The notes under the pieces are model-generated. The model did no database searches and was not told the origin of the DNA. It saw only the letters and a list, made by a program, of their open reading frames with translations. From positions 1 to 23,485 of the forward strand of contig JASLEF010000119.1 of the NCBI GenBank assembly GCA_030151245.1: a stretch of 23,485 bases of DNA. The letters run 5' to 3'. This document shows, in pieces, positions 15,897 to 23,310 of the stretch. The first letter of the stretch is position 1; each line of letters starts with the position of its first letter. The position numbers and the translations under genes were made by a program. Source of the stretch: Ignatzschineria sp. Its GTDB lineage: Bacteria > Pseudomonadota > Gammaproteobacteria > Cardiobacteriales > Wohlfahrtiimonadaceae.

Positions 15897-17451
15897 AAAA
15901 AAATTCTCCTAAATAAAGTTTTTGCTGTAACTTAGGGGACAGGCGATAACGTGCATCTCCATAAACTCGATGTAAGTTTTTTAAAACTGTCACAACATAA
16001 GAAATACCAATCTCATCTGCCCATTTTAAAGGACCTTTGGGATAGCCAACACCAAGCCTCATCGCTATATCGACATCTTTCACTGCACTTACATTTTGGT
16101 TCACAACATCAGCGGCTTCATTTGCGAGCATTGCGATTGTACGCATAACTAATAATCCCGGCGTATCTTCAAGTTCAATCACTGCTTTCCCTAAGTATGT
16201 AAATAACTGTACAAATTTTTCGAGATTTTGATCTGAACACATTGGACTCCTAGAAACAGCGAGTGTTGTTACAGATTGATAATCAATGGCTAAATCAAGC
16301 ATTACAACTGATTCATTTTTTGTATAAAATGCTTGTTCTGCTGCTGTAACGCCTGTAGTGATGTAGCATGCAATGTCATCCAAGATTAATAAAACATCTT
16401 GATCAGCTAAGGCCTTCTTATGAACTTTAACTCCATTACCTTCCAGGATCTGTTCCCATACCTCATAAAAATCAGATTGAGTATTAAGAGTTATTGAAAA
16501 AGATGATACTCCCCCTTCCATTCTCATCAGTCTCTCTGATAAATCATCTCTTGGGATAATCTGCTGAGCTTCGTCATATTCATAAAATCCTCGACTGACT
16601 TTTCGCCCATAATAACCAGCATCTACATATTCTTTTTGCAAAAGTGAGGGTGAGAAACGTTCATCATAATAATAAGCAGACCAAACTGACTCTGTTACTG
16701 CATAATTCACATCATTACCAATCAAATCCATAAGCTCAAATGGTCCCATTCTAAAACCACCAGACTCACGCATTACCCTATCTACAACGGCAAAACTTTC
16801 CTTCGTTTCATTTAATACTCGCATCGCTTCTGTATAAAAAGGTCTAGCAACACGATTCACAATAAATCCTGGTGTTGATTTTGCATATACTGGTGTTTTA
16901 CCACAAAATATTGCCGTATCGTATAATTGCTTTGCCACCGCTTCTGATGTTGATAATCCTTTCACAACTTCAACTAGTGCCATTAAAGGTGCTGGATTAA
17001 AAAAATGCCAGCCTGCCAGGCGGTCAGGAAACTTTAATGCCGAACCAATCGCTGTGATAGAAATCGATGACGTATTTGTCGCATAAATAGTATTCACTGC
17101 TGTAATACTTTCTAACGTTTTAAATAACTGTTGCTTAATTTCCAGATTTTCAATAATCGCTTCCACAATCATTGATGTATCTGACAGCTCGTCCAATCCT
17201 GAAACTGCTTGTAGGGATAAAAGACTTTTATCGCAATCGTCTTGAGTGATAACTGCTTTTTCTACTAATCTTTCAAGTCTTTTTCGGATAGATATGATAG
17301 CTGCACCACTAAGATCAGTCTGCTGGTCATAGAGTAAAACCTGATAACCTGACATTAATAAGATCTGGGCAATTCCTACCCCCATGGTGCCGGCACCAAT
17401 CACCCCAACTTTAGTCCCCACAGGTAAATGATTCATCCCATTTTCTTTCAT
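15889..17451 (-). CDS. paaH: 3-hydroxyadipyl-CoA dehydrogenase PaaH
   Basis: A 520-residue NAD-dependent 3-hydroxyacyl-CoA dehydrogenase that makes 3-oxoadipyl-CoA. The N-terminal Rossmann motif is VGVIGAGTMGVGIAQILL (15-32). Active-site elements are NTSSISIT (126-133), H149 in GWHFFNPAPLM, E161 in EVVKG and N199 in PGFIVNR. Two C-terminal 3HCDH domains follow; the second contains TPGLLVMRTIAMLANEAADV and MRLGVGYPKGPLKWAD. The long two-domain form of about 500 residues is typical of PaaH. ATG 17451 lies 4 bases after the paaG stop with AGGAG 9 bases upstream; Met6 is an alternative. Confidence 0.92.
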   Translation of the reverse strand: MKENGMNHLPVGTKVGVIGAGTMGVGIAQILLMSGYQVLLYDQQTDLSGAAIISIRKRLERLVEKAVITQDDCDKSLLSLQAVSGLDELSDTSMIVEAIIENLEIKQQLFKTLESITAVNTIYATNTSSISITAIGSALKFPDRLAGWHFFNPAPLMALVEVVKGLSTSEAVAKQLYDTAIFCGKTPVYAKSTPGFIVNRVARPFYTEAMRVLNETKESFAVVDRVMRESGGFRMGPFELMDLIGNDVNYAVTESVWSAYYYDERFSPSLLQKEYVDAGYYGRKVSRGFYEYDEAQQIIPRDDLSERLMRMEGGVSSFSITLNTQSDFYEVWEQILEGNGVKVHKKALADQDVLLILDDIACYITTGVTAAEQAFYTKNESVVMLDLAIDYQSVTTLAVSRSPMCSDQNLEKFVQLFTYLGKAVIELEDTPGLLVMRTIAMLANEAADVVNQNVSAVKDVDIAMRLGVGYPKGPLKWADEIGISYVVTVLKNLHRVYGDARYRLSPKLQQKLYLGEFFYD

Positions 17452-17455
17452 CTCT

Positions 17456-18250
17456 TTATGCTCCTGTGAATTGAGGTTGTCTTTTCTCTTTAAAAGCTGT
17501 CACTCCCTCTTTAAAATCTAGGCTACGTCCTAGTTCTCCCATGGCTTTAGCTTCTAGATCTAACTGTTGATCCAACGTATGAACTTCCCCTAAAGAGATC
17601 AATGATCTGATCTTAATGAGCGCTTTTGTCGGCATTTTTTCTAACTTACTTGCTAATTCTTTTACTTCTTTTTCAAAAGAATCATCCTCAATCACTTGCC
17701 AAATCAATCCCCACTCAGCTGCTTTTTCCGCACTAAGTTTATCTCCCAACATTGTCAGCCCCATTGCTCGTGGTAATCCTATAAGCTTTGGCAAAAACCA
17801 TGTTCCACCCGTATCAGGGATTAATCCTATCTGAGAAAAAGACTGGATAAAACTTGCTGATTTTTTAGCAACAACTATATCGCATGCAAAAGCCACTGAA
17901 GCTCCAGCACCTGCAGCCACCCCGTTCACAGCCGCAATCGTTGGTACATTTAAATTTCTAAGTGCCAAAATTAAGGGCTTATATTGATTTTTAACAACAG
18001 CTTCAAAATCTGGAGCGTCACCATTTTCTAAAAATTGAACCTCAGGTGCCCCAAGATCTTGCCCAGCACTGAATGCTCTTCCTGACCCTGTTAATACTAG
18101 AACTCGCACCGTAGGATCAGCATTCACTTTGGTGAGTGCCTCTAAGATCTCTTGATGCATCTGCAAATTAAAGCTATTAAGTTTCTCTGGATTATTAAGG
18201 ATCAGCATTGCAATCCCTTCCTGAATTGTGAAGTGAATAAATTTAGCCAT
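17456..18250 (-). CDS. paaG: 1,2-epoxyphenylacetyl-CoA isomerase PaaG
   Basis: A 264-residue crotonase-family isomerase that converts the ring epoxide to oxepin-CoA and also shifts a double bond later in the pathway. Diagnostic PaaG motifs are FSAGQDLGAPE (60-70), NGVAAGAGASVAFACDIVVA (109-128) and SQIGLIPDTGGTW (139-151), in which D146 is the catalytic aspartate that replaces the glutamate of hydratases. ATG 18250 overlaps the paaN stop by one base (TAATG), with AGGAG about 10 bases upstream. It is distinguished from the two other crotonases in the operon by the GQDL and IPDTGGTW signatures. Confidence 0.92.
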   Translation of the reverse strand: MAKFIHFTIQEGIAMLILNNPEKLNSFNLQMHQEILEALTKVNADPTVRVLVLTGSGRAFSAGQDLGAPEVQFLENGDAPDFEAVVKNQYKPLILALRNLNVPTIAAVNGVAAGAGASVAFACDIVVAKKSASFIQSFSQIGLIPDTGGTWFLPKLIGLPRAMGLTMLGDKLSAEKAAEWGLIWQVIEDDSFEKEVKELASKLEKMPTKALIKIRSLISLGEVHTLDQQLDLEAKAMGELGRSLDFKEGVTAFKEKRQPQFTGA

Positions 18251-19932
18251 TATTGCACTTCTCCTACTTCCGGATGTCTTCTTCGTTGCACCACGTGGAA
18301 CCGATTAGCAACAAACGCTGAGTTTGCATAAGAAGCATTTGCAGCAGGATTTCCTCCCGTTCCATGATAATCAGAATAAGCAGAGGATTGATTCACAAAC
18401 ACACCTCCAGTAAGGTTTATAGAAAGCGCAACCTTAGAAGTAATTGTGGCCGCAATAACATCGTCAATTACTGACTCATCAGTAGAATAAACACCGACTG
18501 TTAATGCCCCCTTTTCTGTCGTTAATCTTTCAGAAAGCGCTATCGCATCTCTCGTATCTTTCGCTTTTATCATAAAACTGATAGGACCAAACTGTTCACT
18601 ATCGTAATAAGCATTAGACTGATCAACTGTGAGCATCACAGGCGTGTAAACTCTAGCATCAGGATAATCAGGATGCTCTAATTTCTCTGAAGCCAATACA
18701 ACTTCTCCCCATTCCCCCGAATTCGCCAGCTGAATACGAGCTGCTGTTGCTTCTGAACCTATTGCACCTAACACTGCAAATGCAACTTCTGGTTTTGAAA
18801 GGAATCTAGAAACTGAAGATGCTAAGTCTGCTGCGACCTCCTCAAAAGTCTTATGCCCCTCATCTGTCTCAATTCCTGTTTCAGGAATAATAATCGCTTG
18901 AGTTGTAGTACACATCTGCCCTGAATAGAGTGATAACGTAAACGCAAGATTGCGTAACATTGCCTTATATTCATTGGTTGAATGAATAATAATATTATTT
19001 ACACCTGCTAATTCAGCATAAACCTGAGCATTAGTAGCATGTTGTATTAACCAGTTTCCAAACTCATTATTACCGGTATAATCAATCGTCTTAATTTTAG
19101 GATGGCAAGCTAATGCCTTAATCTCATCATGATTTTCAACAATTGATAAGGCTACTAAATGCGGATCAAGACCATTTTCTTTTAAAACTTCTTGTATAAC
19201 ACGAATCGTAATCGCAATGGGTAATATTGCATTAGGATGTGGCTTTAAAATGACGCCATTACCTGTAGCAAGTGAAGCAAATAATCCTGAATAACTATTC
19301 CAAGTTGGAAATGTAGAGCAGCCTAAAACCAGAGCCACTCCACTTCCTACAATCTCATAATGCTTTTCCATAACTAATGCCGGATGCTTTCCTTGCGGTT
19401 TTTCCCATACACTTGTTTTTGGAATAAAATCCTGTTCACGATAAGCATATGCAACTGCTTCTAGCCCTCTCTCTTGAGCATGAGAGCCTCCTGCTTGGAA
19501 TGCCATCATCCAGCCTTGACCCGATGTCATCATCACAGAATGTCCTATTTCAAAACTGCGATCATTCAATCTCTGTAAAATTTCCAAACAAATTCCAGCT
19601 CTAGCTTTATATCCTATTTTTCGCCATTGCTTCATGGCCTCACTACTCGCTGCTATTAACTCTTCATAATCAGACACAGGATAAGTAACACCTAGTGCCA
19701 TGCCGTAAGGTGACTCCTCTGAACCATGCCAACTATTCACTGCAACCTGGTCAATTTCAAAGGCCTTATTTAATAAGCTTTTAAAAGCTTCTTCTCCTTC
19801 TGCTGCTGCATTTTCACCGTATACAGATCGACTTGGTAGCTCGTTGTAGTGAGCCCAAAATCCTCGCTCTCCAATCACTTCAACAGCTTTATTCAATGTA
19901 GCTTTATGCTTATCAAAAAGTACCTCTAACAT
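18250..19932 (-). CDS. paaN: PaaN-type aldehyde dehydrogenase of phenylacetate degradation (no MaoC domain)
   Basis: A 560-residue aldehyde dehydrogenase of the PaaN family, first gene of the operon. It should oxidise the reactive semialdehyde formed on oxepin-CoA ring opening to 3-oxo-5,6-dehydrosuberyl-CoA. Catalytic Cys341 lies in YSGQMCTTTQ, the general-base Glu307 in AELAGVN, and the cofactor-binding LKPHP is at 229-233. E. coli PaaZ has about 680 residues and carries a C-terminal MaoC-like enoyl-CoA hydratase domain that opens the ring. Here the protein ends in FHVVQRRRHPEVGEVQ soon after the dehydrogenase fold, so that domain is missing. The stop is clean and paaG starts on it, so this looks like the genuine short family and not a truncation. 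ATG 19932 has AGGGGA about 10 bases upstream. Confidence 0.88.
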   Translation of the reverse strand: MLEVLFDKHKATLNKAVEVIGERGFWAHYNELPSRSVYGENAAAEGEEAFKSLLNKAFEIDQVAVNSWHGSEESPYGMALGVTYPVSDYEELIAASSEAMKQWRKIGYKARAGICLEILQRLNDRSFEIGHSVMMTSGQGWMMAFQAGGSHAQERGLEAVAYAYREQDFIPKTSVWEKPQGKHPALVMEKHYEIVGSGVALVLGCSTFPTWNSYSGLFASLATGNGVILKPHPNAILPIAITIRVIQEVLKENGLDPHLVALSIVENHDEIKALACHPKIKTIDYTGNNEFGNWLIQHATNAQVYAELAGVNNIIIHSTNEYKAMLRNLAFTLSLYSGQMCTTTQAIIIPETGIETDEGHKTFEEVAADLASSVSRFLSKPEVAFAVLGAIGSEATAARIQLANSGEWGEVVLASEKLEHPDYPDARVYTPVMLTVDQSNAYYDSEQFGPISFMIKAKDTRDAIALSERLTTEKGALTVGVYSTDESVIDDVIAATITSKVALSINLTGGVFVNQSSAYSDYHGTGGNPAANASYANSAFVANRFHVVQRRRHPEVGEVQ

Positions 19933-19986
19933 ATTTTATTATTCCCCTAAGTTGTAATTTCCGAAATTTTAGACAAAAAGATGCAA

Positions 19987-20014
19987 CGCATCCTTAAGTG
20001 AATTAAGTAATGCG
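19987..20014. promoter_or_regulatory. Bipartite inverted repeat in the paaN leader (operator candidate)
   Basis: Two nested complementary arm pairs surround a 5-base centre: CGCAT (19987-19991) with ATGCG (20010-20014), and CTTAA (19993-19997) with TTAAG (20003-20007). The site starts about 55 bases upstream of the paaN ATG. It could be a repressor operator or a leader hairpin; no T-run follows on the paa side. Confidence 0.4.
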
Positions 20015-20029
20015 AATAAAACGACTAAT

Positions 20030-20048
20030 AGAATCTCCTGAGAATCTC
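20030..20048. repeat. Direct repeat with 11-bp period upstream of paaN
   Basis: AGAATCTC occurs at 20030-20037 and again at 20041-20048, separated by CTG. The repeat period of 11 bp is about one helical turn, as expected for tandem half sites bound on one DNA face. Confidence 0.35.
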
Positions 20049-20110
20049 TTGAAAAATAAAATCTAATATATAAAACAGATAAACATATATAAGACATATG
20101 AAATATGTGA

Positions 20111-20126
20111 ATTGTTTTATAACAAT
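20111..20126. promoter_or_regulatory. 16-bp inverted repeat in the paaN/hydrolase intergenic region
   Basis: ATTGTT-TTAT-AACAAT is a perfect 6-4-6 inverted repeat about 180 bases upstream of paaN. On the minus strand it contains TTGTTA, followed by TTCACA; either could serve as a -35 for the paa operon, with AT-rich -10 candidates downstream. The exact promoter cannot be fixed by eye in this AT-rich stretch. Confidence 0.35.
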
Positions 20127-20422
20127 AGACTTAAAAGATTAGTGATTGCTAACCAGCCTGATCTTATTGGTAGATTTTCATTTATGCCAGATAGACGGCT
20201 AAATAGTCATTCAGATTTGAATTTTGCAGATTGAACTTTGAAAACAACATAAAATCCTCCAATTTATCAATGCTTATTTTCTGAAGTATTCCCTAAGACA
20301 GCATCGATTTAATATCTAATTACTAGCAATAATTTTTTTAATTTTTTATAGTTTTAATTTGTCAAAAAAATTAATTATTGTTTATTTTATCCTCACCATT
20401 AATACTAAGCAGTAAATAATCT
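20127..20422. other. AT-rich divergent intergenic region
   Basis: No gene is supported here. It contains an imperfect tandem repeat at 20212-20240 (CAGATTTGAATTTTG then CAGATTGAACTTTG) and long A/T runs at about 20330-20390 that could act as an UP element or bend for the promoter at 20423. Confidence 0.4.
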
Positions 20423-20450
20423 TTGTCAACAATTTAAAGATTGCTATTAA
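20423..20450 (+). promoter_or_regulatory. Candidate promoter of the MBL-fold hydrolase gene
   Basis: The -35 is TTGTCA (20423-20428), spacer 16, and the -10 is TATTAA (20445-20450) preceded by TGC, giving an extended -10. It lies about 60 bases before the ATG at 20512, downstream of an A/T-rich tract. Confidence 0.5.
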
Positions 20451-20511
20451 TGTAAATTCACCTAACCTATTAAATGTATTGAGTATTACTAACATCTCAG
20501 GAAGAAGGACT

Positions 20512-21504
20512 ATGCAAAAAATATATCACAATACCTATCGCCTATCCCTTAAACTCGCAAATAATCCATTAAAAGAAGTGCATACTTATCTTATTAAGGG
20601 TGAGTCTAATTCACTTTTAATTGATACTGGATTTAACAATGAAGAGACTAAATCCCGAATATTAAAGACCTTAGAAACGCTTGCAATCCCACTAAAAAAC
20701 TTAAAAATTTTCATTAGTCATCTCCATGCGGACCACTCAGGTTTAGCCACTTATTTTCATCAAAAAGGCTGTGAGATTTTTGCAAGTAAAGCTGATGCCG
20801 AAATAATGAATAAAATTATCGATGGAAGCTTTGAAGCTATCTTAAAACAAAATATTACGCTACTAGATTTAGACAAATATCACATTGATAAAAACACTTT
20901 ACCTTCATCTGACTCCACAAATACAGACCCTATTCATTTTACTATTTTGAAGGAAAATGATGTTCTGTATATAGGCAATCATAAACTACAAGTCATTGAT
21001 GTTTCAGGTCATACACCAGGAATGATCGCGCTCTATGACCTACAACACAAAACACTATTTGCAGCAGACCATATTCTTGATCAAATATCACCTAATATTG
21101 CTTATTGGGGAGATGAGTTTTCTTCATTAAAAATTTTCCTAGAAAACCTCAAAAAAATAAAAAATTTAAAAATCAATACCATATACCCATCCCATCGAAA
21201 TGAAATGAAAGATCATCCTAGGCGAGCTATAGAACTTATTGATCACCATCACGAACGTTTAGATGAAGTCATGACAATTTTAAGCAATGAGGAAACGGCC
21301 TTATCAGCTAGCGATGTGGCAGAAAAAATGAAGTGGGATTTTAGAGCTCCTTCCTGGCAAGATTTCCCCAAACCTCAAAAATTTTTCGCCACAAATGAAG
21401 CTATGGCTCACTTAGAGTTCTTACATCAACAACAAAAAATCCACAAAAAAATATCTAAGGATATTGCCTATTTTGAGATCTCTTATTCCACTCCTATCTC
21501 TTAG
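20512..21504 (+). CDS. Metallo-beta-lactamase-fold hydrolase with C-terminal winged-helix domain
   Basis: A cytoplasmic MBL-fold hydrolase of 330 residues; no signal peptide is visible. The metal site is complete: HLHADH (H70, H72, D74, H75), H167 in VSGHTPGM, D186 in FAADHIL and H228 in YPSHRN, giving a two-metal centre. Residues about 240-320 (HHHERLDEVM, ALSASDVAEKM, FFATNEAMAHLEFL) match the beta-lactamase-associated winged-helix (BLACT_WH) domain found in LACTB2-like and related hydrolases and thioesterases. The start is ATG 20512 with AGGAAGAAGGA just upstream; an upstream TTG at 20479 would add 11 unlikely residues. It is divergent from the paa operon and precedes an MHS transporter. 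A role in hydrolysing a phenylacetyl ester or thioester, or a lactone side product, is possible but inferred only from context. It is not a resistance beta-lactamase. Confidence 0.85.
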   Translation: MQKIYHNTYRLSLKLANNPLKEVHTYLIKGESNSLLIDTGFNNEETKSRILKTLETLAIPLKNLKIFISHLHADHSGLATYFHQKGCEIFASKADAEIMNKIIDGSFEAILKQNITLLDLDKYHIDKNTLPSSDSTNTDPIHFTILKENDVLYIGNHKLQVIDVSGHTPGMIALYDLQHKTLFAADHILDQISPNIAYWGDEFSSLKIFLENLKKIKNLKINTIYPSHRNEMKDHPRRAIELIDHHHERLDEVMTILSNEETALSASDVAEKMKWDFRAPSWQDFPKPQKFFATNEAMAHLEFLHQQQKIHKKISKDIAYFEISYSTPIS

Positions 21505-21523
21505 ATTTATTTATAAATAAATC
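21504..21523. repeat. 20-bp perfect AT-rich palindrome after the hydrolase gene
   Basis: GATTTATTTATAAATAAATC is a perfect palindrome that begins on the last base of the hydrolase stop codon. With no loop and few G/C pairs it is a poor terminator; a protein-binding site or mRNA 3'-end signal is possible. Confidence 0.5.
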
Positions 21524-21551
21524 AAGAAAAATATAAAACTGTAAATATTAT

Positions 21552-21581
21552 TAGACAAATGGTTAAAATTCATCCTAATAT
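21552..21581 (+). promoter_or_regulatory. Candidate promoter of the MHS transporter gene
   Basis: TAGACA (21552-21557) and TAATAT (21576-21581) are separated by 18 bases. It lies about 130 bases before the transporter ATG, between the 20-bp palindrome and a pair of TGATCA repeats, so the transporter may have its own control. Confidence 0.35.
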
Positions 21582-21603
21582 GATCTCACCGCTGTTCTAA
21601 AAA

Positions 21604-21621
21604 TGATCAATATTCTGATCA
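21604..21621. promoter_or_regulatory. Paired TGATCA sites upstream of the transporter (operator candidate)
   Basis: TGATCA occurs at 21604-21609 and 21616-21621 with a 6-base spacer; each copy is itself palindromic. The pair lies just after the candidate promoter, where a repressor could act. TGATCA also contains GATC, the Dam site. Confidence 0.3.
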
Positions 21622-21710
21622 AGTTACAATAATACCAATATAAAAAAAGCGGAATAAAACCATAAAAACAAAATCTTAAAAAATATAACTTTTTTATCTA
21701 GGAGGATAAA

Positions 21711-23147
21711 ATGGGGAATAGCCATGTTTATATAAATCAGGTGGAAGAAAGAAAACGTACTCGTAGAGTTGCCTTGGCAACTATAGTCGGTACGACTATT
21801 GAATGGTATGACTTCTTCATCTACGCTAGTGTTGCAGGATTAATTTTCAATAAACTCTTCTTTTATCCCGCAGGTCCCACTGTAGCAACAATTCTTGCCT
21901 TTGCCTCTGTAGGAATTAGTTTTTTATTTAGACCTTTAGGAGCTTTTTTAGCTGGACACTATGGGGATAAACTTGGGCGTCGAACTATTTTAGTTGTAAC
22001 TCTAGTTGCAATGGGGCTAGCAACTGCCCTAATAGGTCTTCTACCCACCTATAATTCTATAGGCATTCTGGCCCCAATTTTACTAATTATCTTAAGAATT
22101 ATTCAAGGTGTATCTGCGGGTGGAGAATGGGGTGGCGCTGTTTTAATGGCTGTTGAACATGCTCCTGACAATAAACGAGGCCTTTTCGGAGCATTCCCTC
22201 AAATGGGAGTACCTTTAGGTCTACTACTTGCTTCTGCCGTATTTGCAATCATGAGTGGTTGGATCTCTCCGGGAGAAGCATTTGTCGAGTGGGGATGGAG
22301 AGTCCCTTTTCTATTAAGTATCTTACTTCTTTTTTTAGGCCATTGGATTCGTAGCTATGTTGATGAAAGCCCTATTTTTGAAGAAATTAAAGAACGCAAG
22401 GCAAGCACTAAAGCCCCTGTTATTCAACTCTTTAAAAAACATACTCCTTTAGTAGTATTAGCAGCTCTCGTATTTGCAGGAATTAATGCTCCTGCCTATA
22501 TGACCACAGGAGGCTTTATCCAAAGCTATACAACTGATCCTAATGGCCCTTTACAAATGGCTAGAACGCCAATATTAATTGCTGTCACAATCTCTGCTAT
22601 CGTTTGGATATTCTTTACTTGGTTTGCGGGTTATATTTCCGATAAAATTGGTAGAAGAAAACTCTATATCATAGGATGGTTCGTACAGTTTATTGGCGTA
22701 TTTTCTCTCTTTCCATTAGTTGATATAGGGTCTTTAGAGAGTGTCTTTGCTGGCCTTGTAATCTTATCCATTGGTATTGGTTTAACATATGGTGCACAGG
22801 CCGCTCTCTATGCAGAGCTATTTCCCGCATCTATAAGATTTTCCGGTGTATCAATCTCTTATGCTCTAGGCTCTATTCTCGGGGGGGCTTTTGCTCCGAT
22901 GATTGCAGCGTGGTTAATTGCTGCAACTGGCACTACCGGGGCTGTCACAATCTACCTAGCGTTTATGACTAGCCTCGGTCTAATCGCTACTTTACTTCTG
23001 AAAGATCGTACCGGAATTCCGCTTGGTCCTGATCATGAAGAATTACAAAATATCAGTCCAATATATGGCATTTCAACTCCTGCCCAGATCATTTCTGAAA
23101 CCAAAAATGAAGATATACCAACCTATAGCTTCATAACTAAAAGTTAA
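21711..23147 (+). CDS. MHS-family (metabolite:H+ symporter) major facilitator transporter
   Basis: A 478-residue inner-membrane proton symporter with about 12 hydrophobic helices. MHS-subfamily marks are clear: TTIEWYDFFIYA (28-39) in helix 1, FRPLGAFLAGHYGDKLGRR (73-91) containing the GDxxGRR loop, IQGVSAGGEWGGA in helix 4, and a second GYISDKIGRRK loop between helices 8 and 9. MHS proteins carry organic acids such as citrate, ketoglutarate, shikimate, dicarboxylates or aromatic acids, and osmolytes; the exact substrate cannot be read here. It sits after the MBL hydrolase and divergent to paa, so an aromatic acid such as phenylacetate is a reasonable guess. ATG 21711 follows an ideal AGGAGG by 5 bases. 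The tail of about 40 residues is hydrophilic and cytoplasmic. Confidence 0.88.
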   Translation: MGNSHVYINQVEERKRTRRVALATIVGTTIEWYDFFIYASVAGLIFNKLFFYPAGPTVATILAFASVGISFLFRPLGAFLAGHYGDKLGRRTILVVTLVAMGLATALIGLLPTYNSIGILAPILLIILRIIQGVSAGGEWGGAVLMAVEHAPDNKRGLFGAFPQMGVPLGLLLASAVFAIMSGWISPGEAFVEWGWRVPFLLSILLLFLGHWIRSYVDESPIFEEIKERKASTKAPVIQLFKKHTPLVVLAALVFAGINAPAYMTTGGFIQSYTTDPNGPLQMARTPILIAVTISAIVWIFFTWFAGYISDKIGRRKLYIIGWFVQFIGVFSLFPLVDIGSLESVFAGLVILSIGIGLTYGAQAALYAELFPASIRFSGVSISYALGSILGGAFAPMIAAWLIAATGTTGAVTIYLAFMTSLGLIATLLLKDRTGIPLGPDHEELQNISPIYGISTPAQIISETKNEDIPTYSFITKS

Positions 23148-23177
23148 CACTAAAAGCATTTAAGATATTTTTCAAAT

Positions 23178-23218
23178 ATAAAGCCGATAAAATATTTATA
23201 TCATTTTATCGGCTTTAT
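23178..23218. terminator. Bidirectional terminator between the MHS gene and carB
   Basis: ATAAAGCCGATAAAAT (23178-23193) and ATTTTATCGGCTTTAT (23203-23218) are perfect 16-bp complements with a 9-base loop. T-rich sequence exits on both sides (CTTTATAGTTT on plus, CTTTATATTTG on minus). It is placed between two convergent genes and probably serves both. Confidence 0.82.
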
Positions 23219-23310
23219 AGTTTCAACATCATTAAATTAACAGATCCCGATCAATCATCACAATAAACCAGCCTCTTACTATCACAAAAAATATTCTGAT
23301 AAAATCGCCT

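Noticed and set aside
18250..19932. PaaN as a truncated PaaZ pseudogene
   Set aside because: Catalytic Cys and Glu are intact, the C-terminus is complete for the short PaaN family, and the stop is translationally coupled to paaG with no hydratase remnant after it.
20479..20511. Longer MBL hydrolase starting at TTG 20479
   Set aside because: ATG 20512 directly follows a strong purine-rich ribosome binding site; the extra 11 residues would be encoded by that leader.
20512..21504. Antibiotic-resistance metallo-beta-lactamase
   Set aside because: No signal peptide, complete HxHxDH hydrolase site typical of glyoxalase-like enzymes, and a BLACT_WH tail found in cytoplasmic hydrolases.
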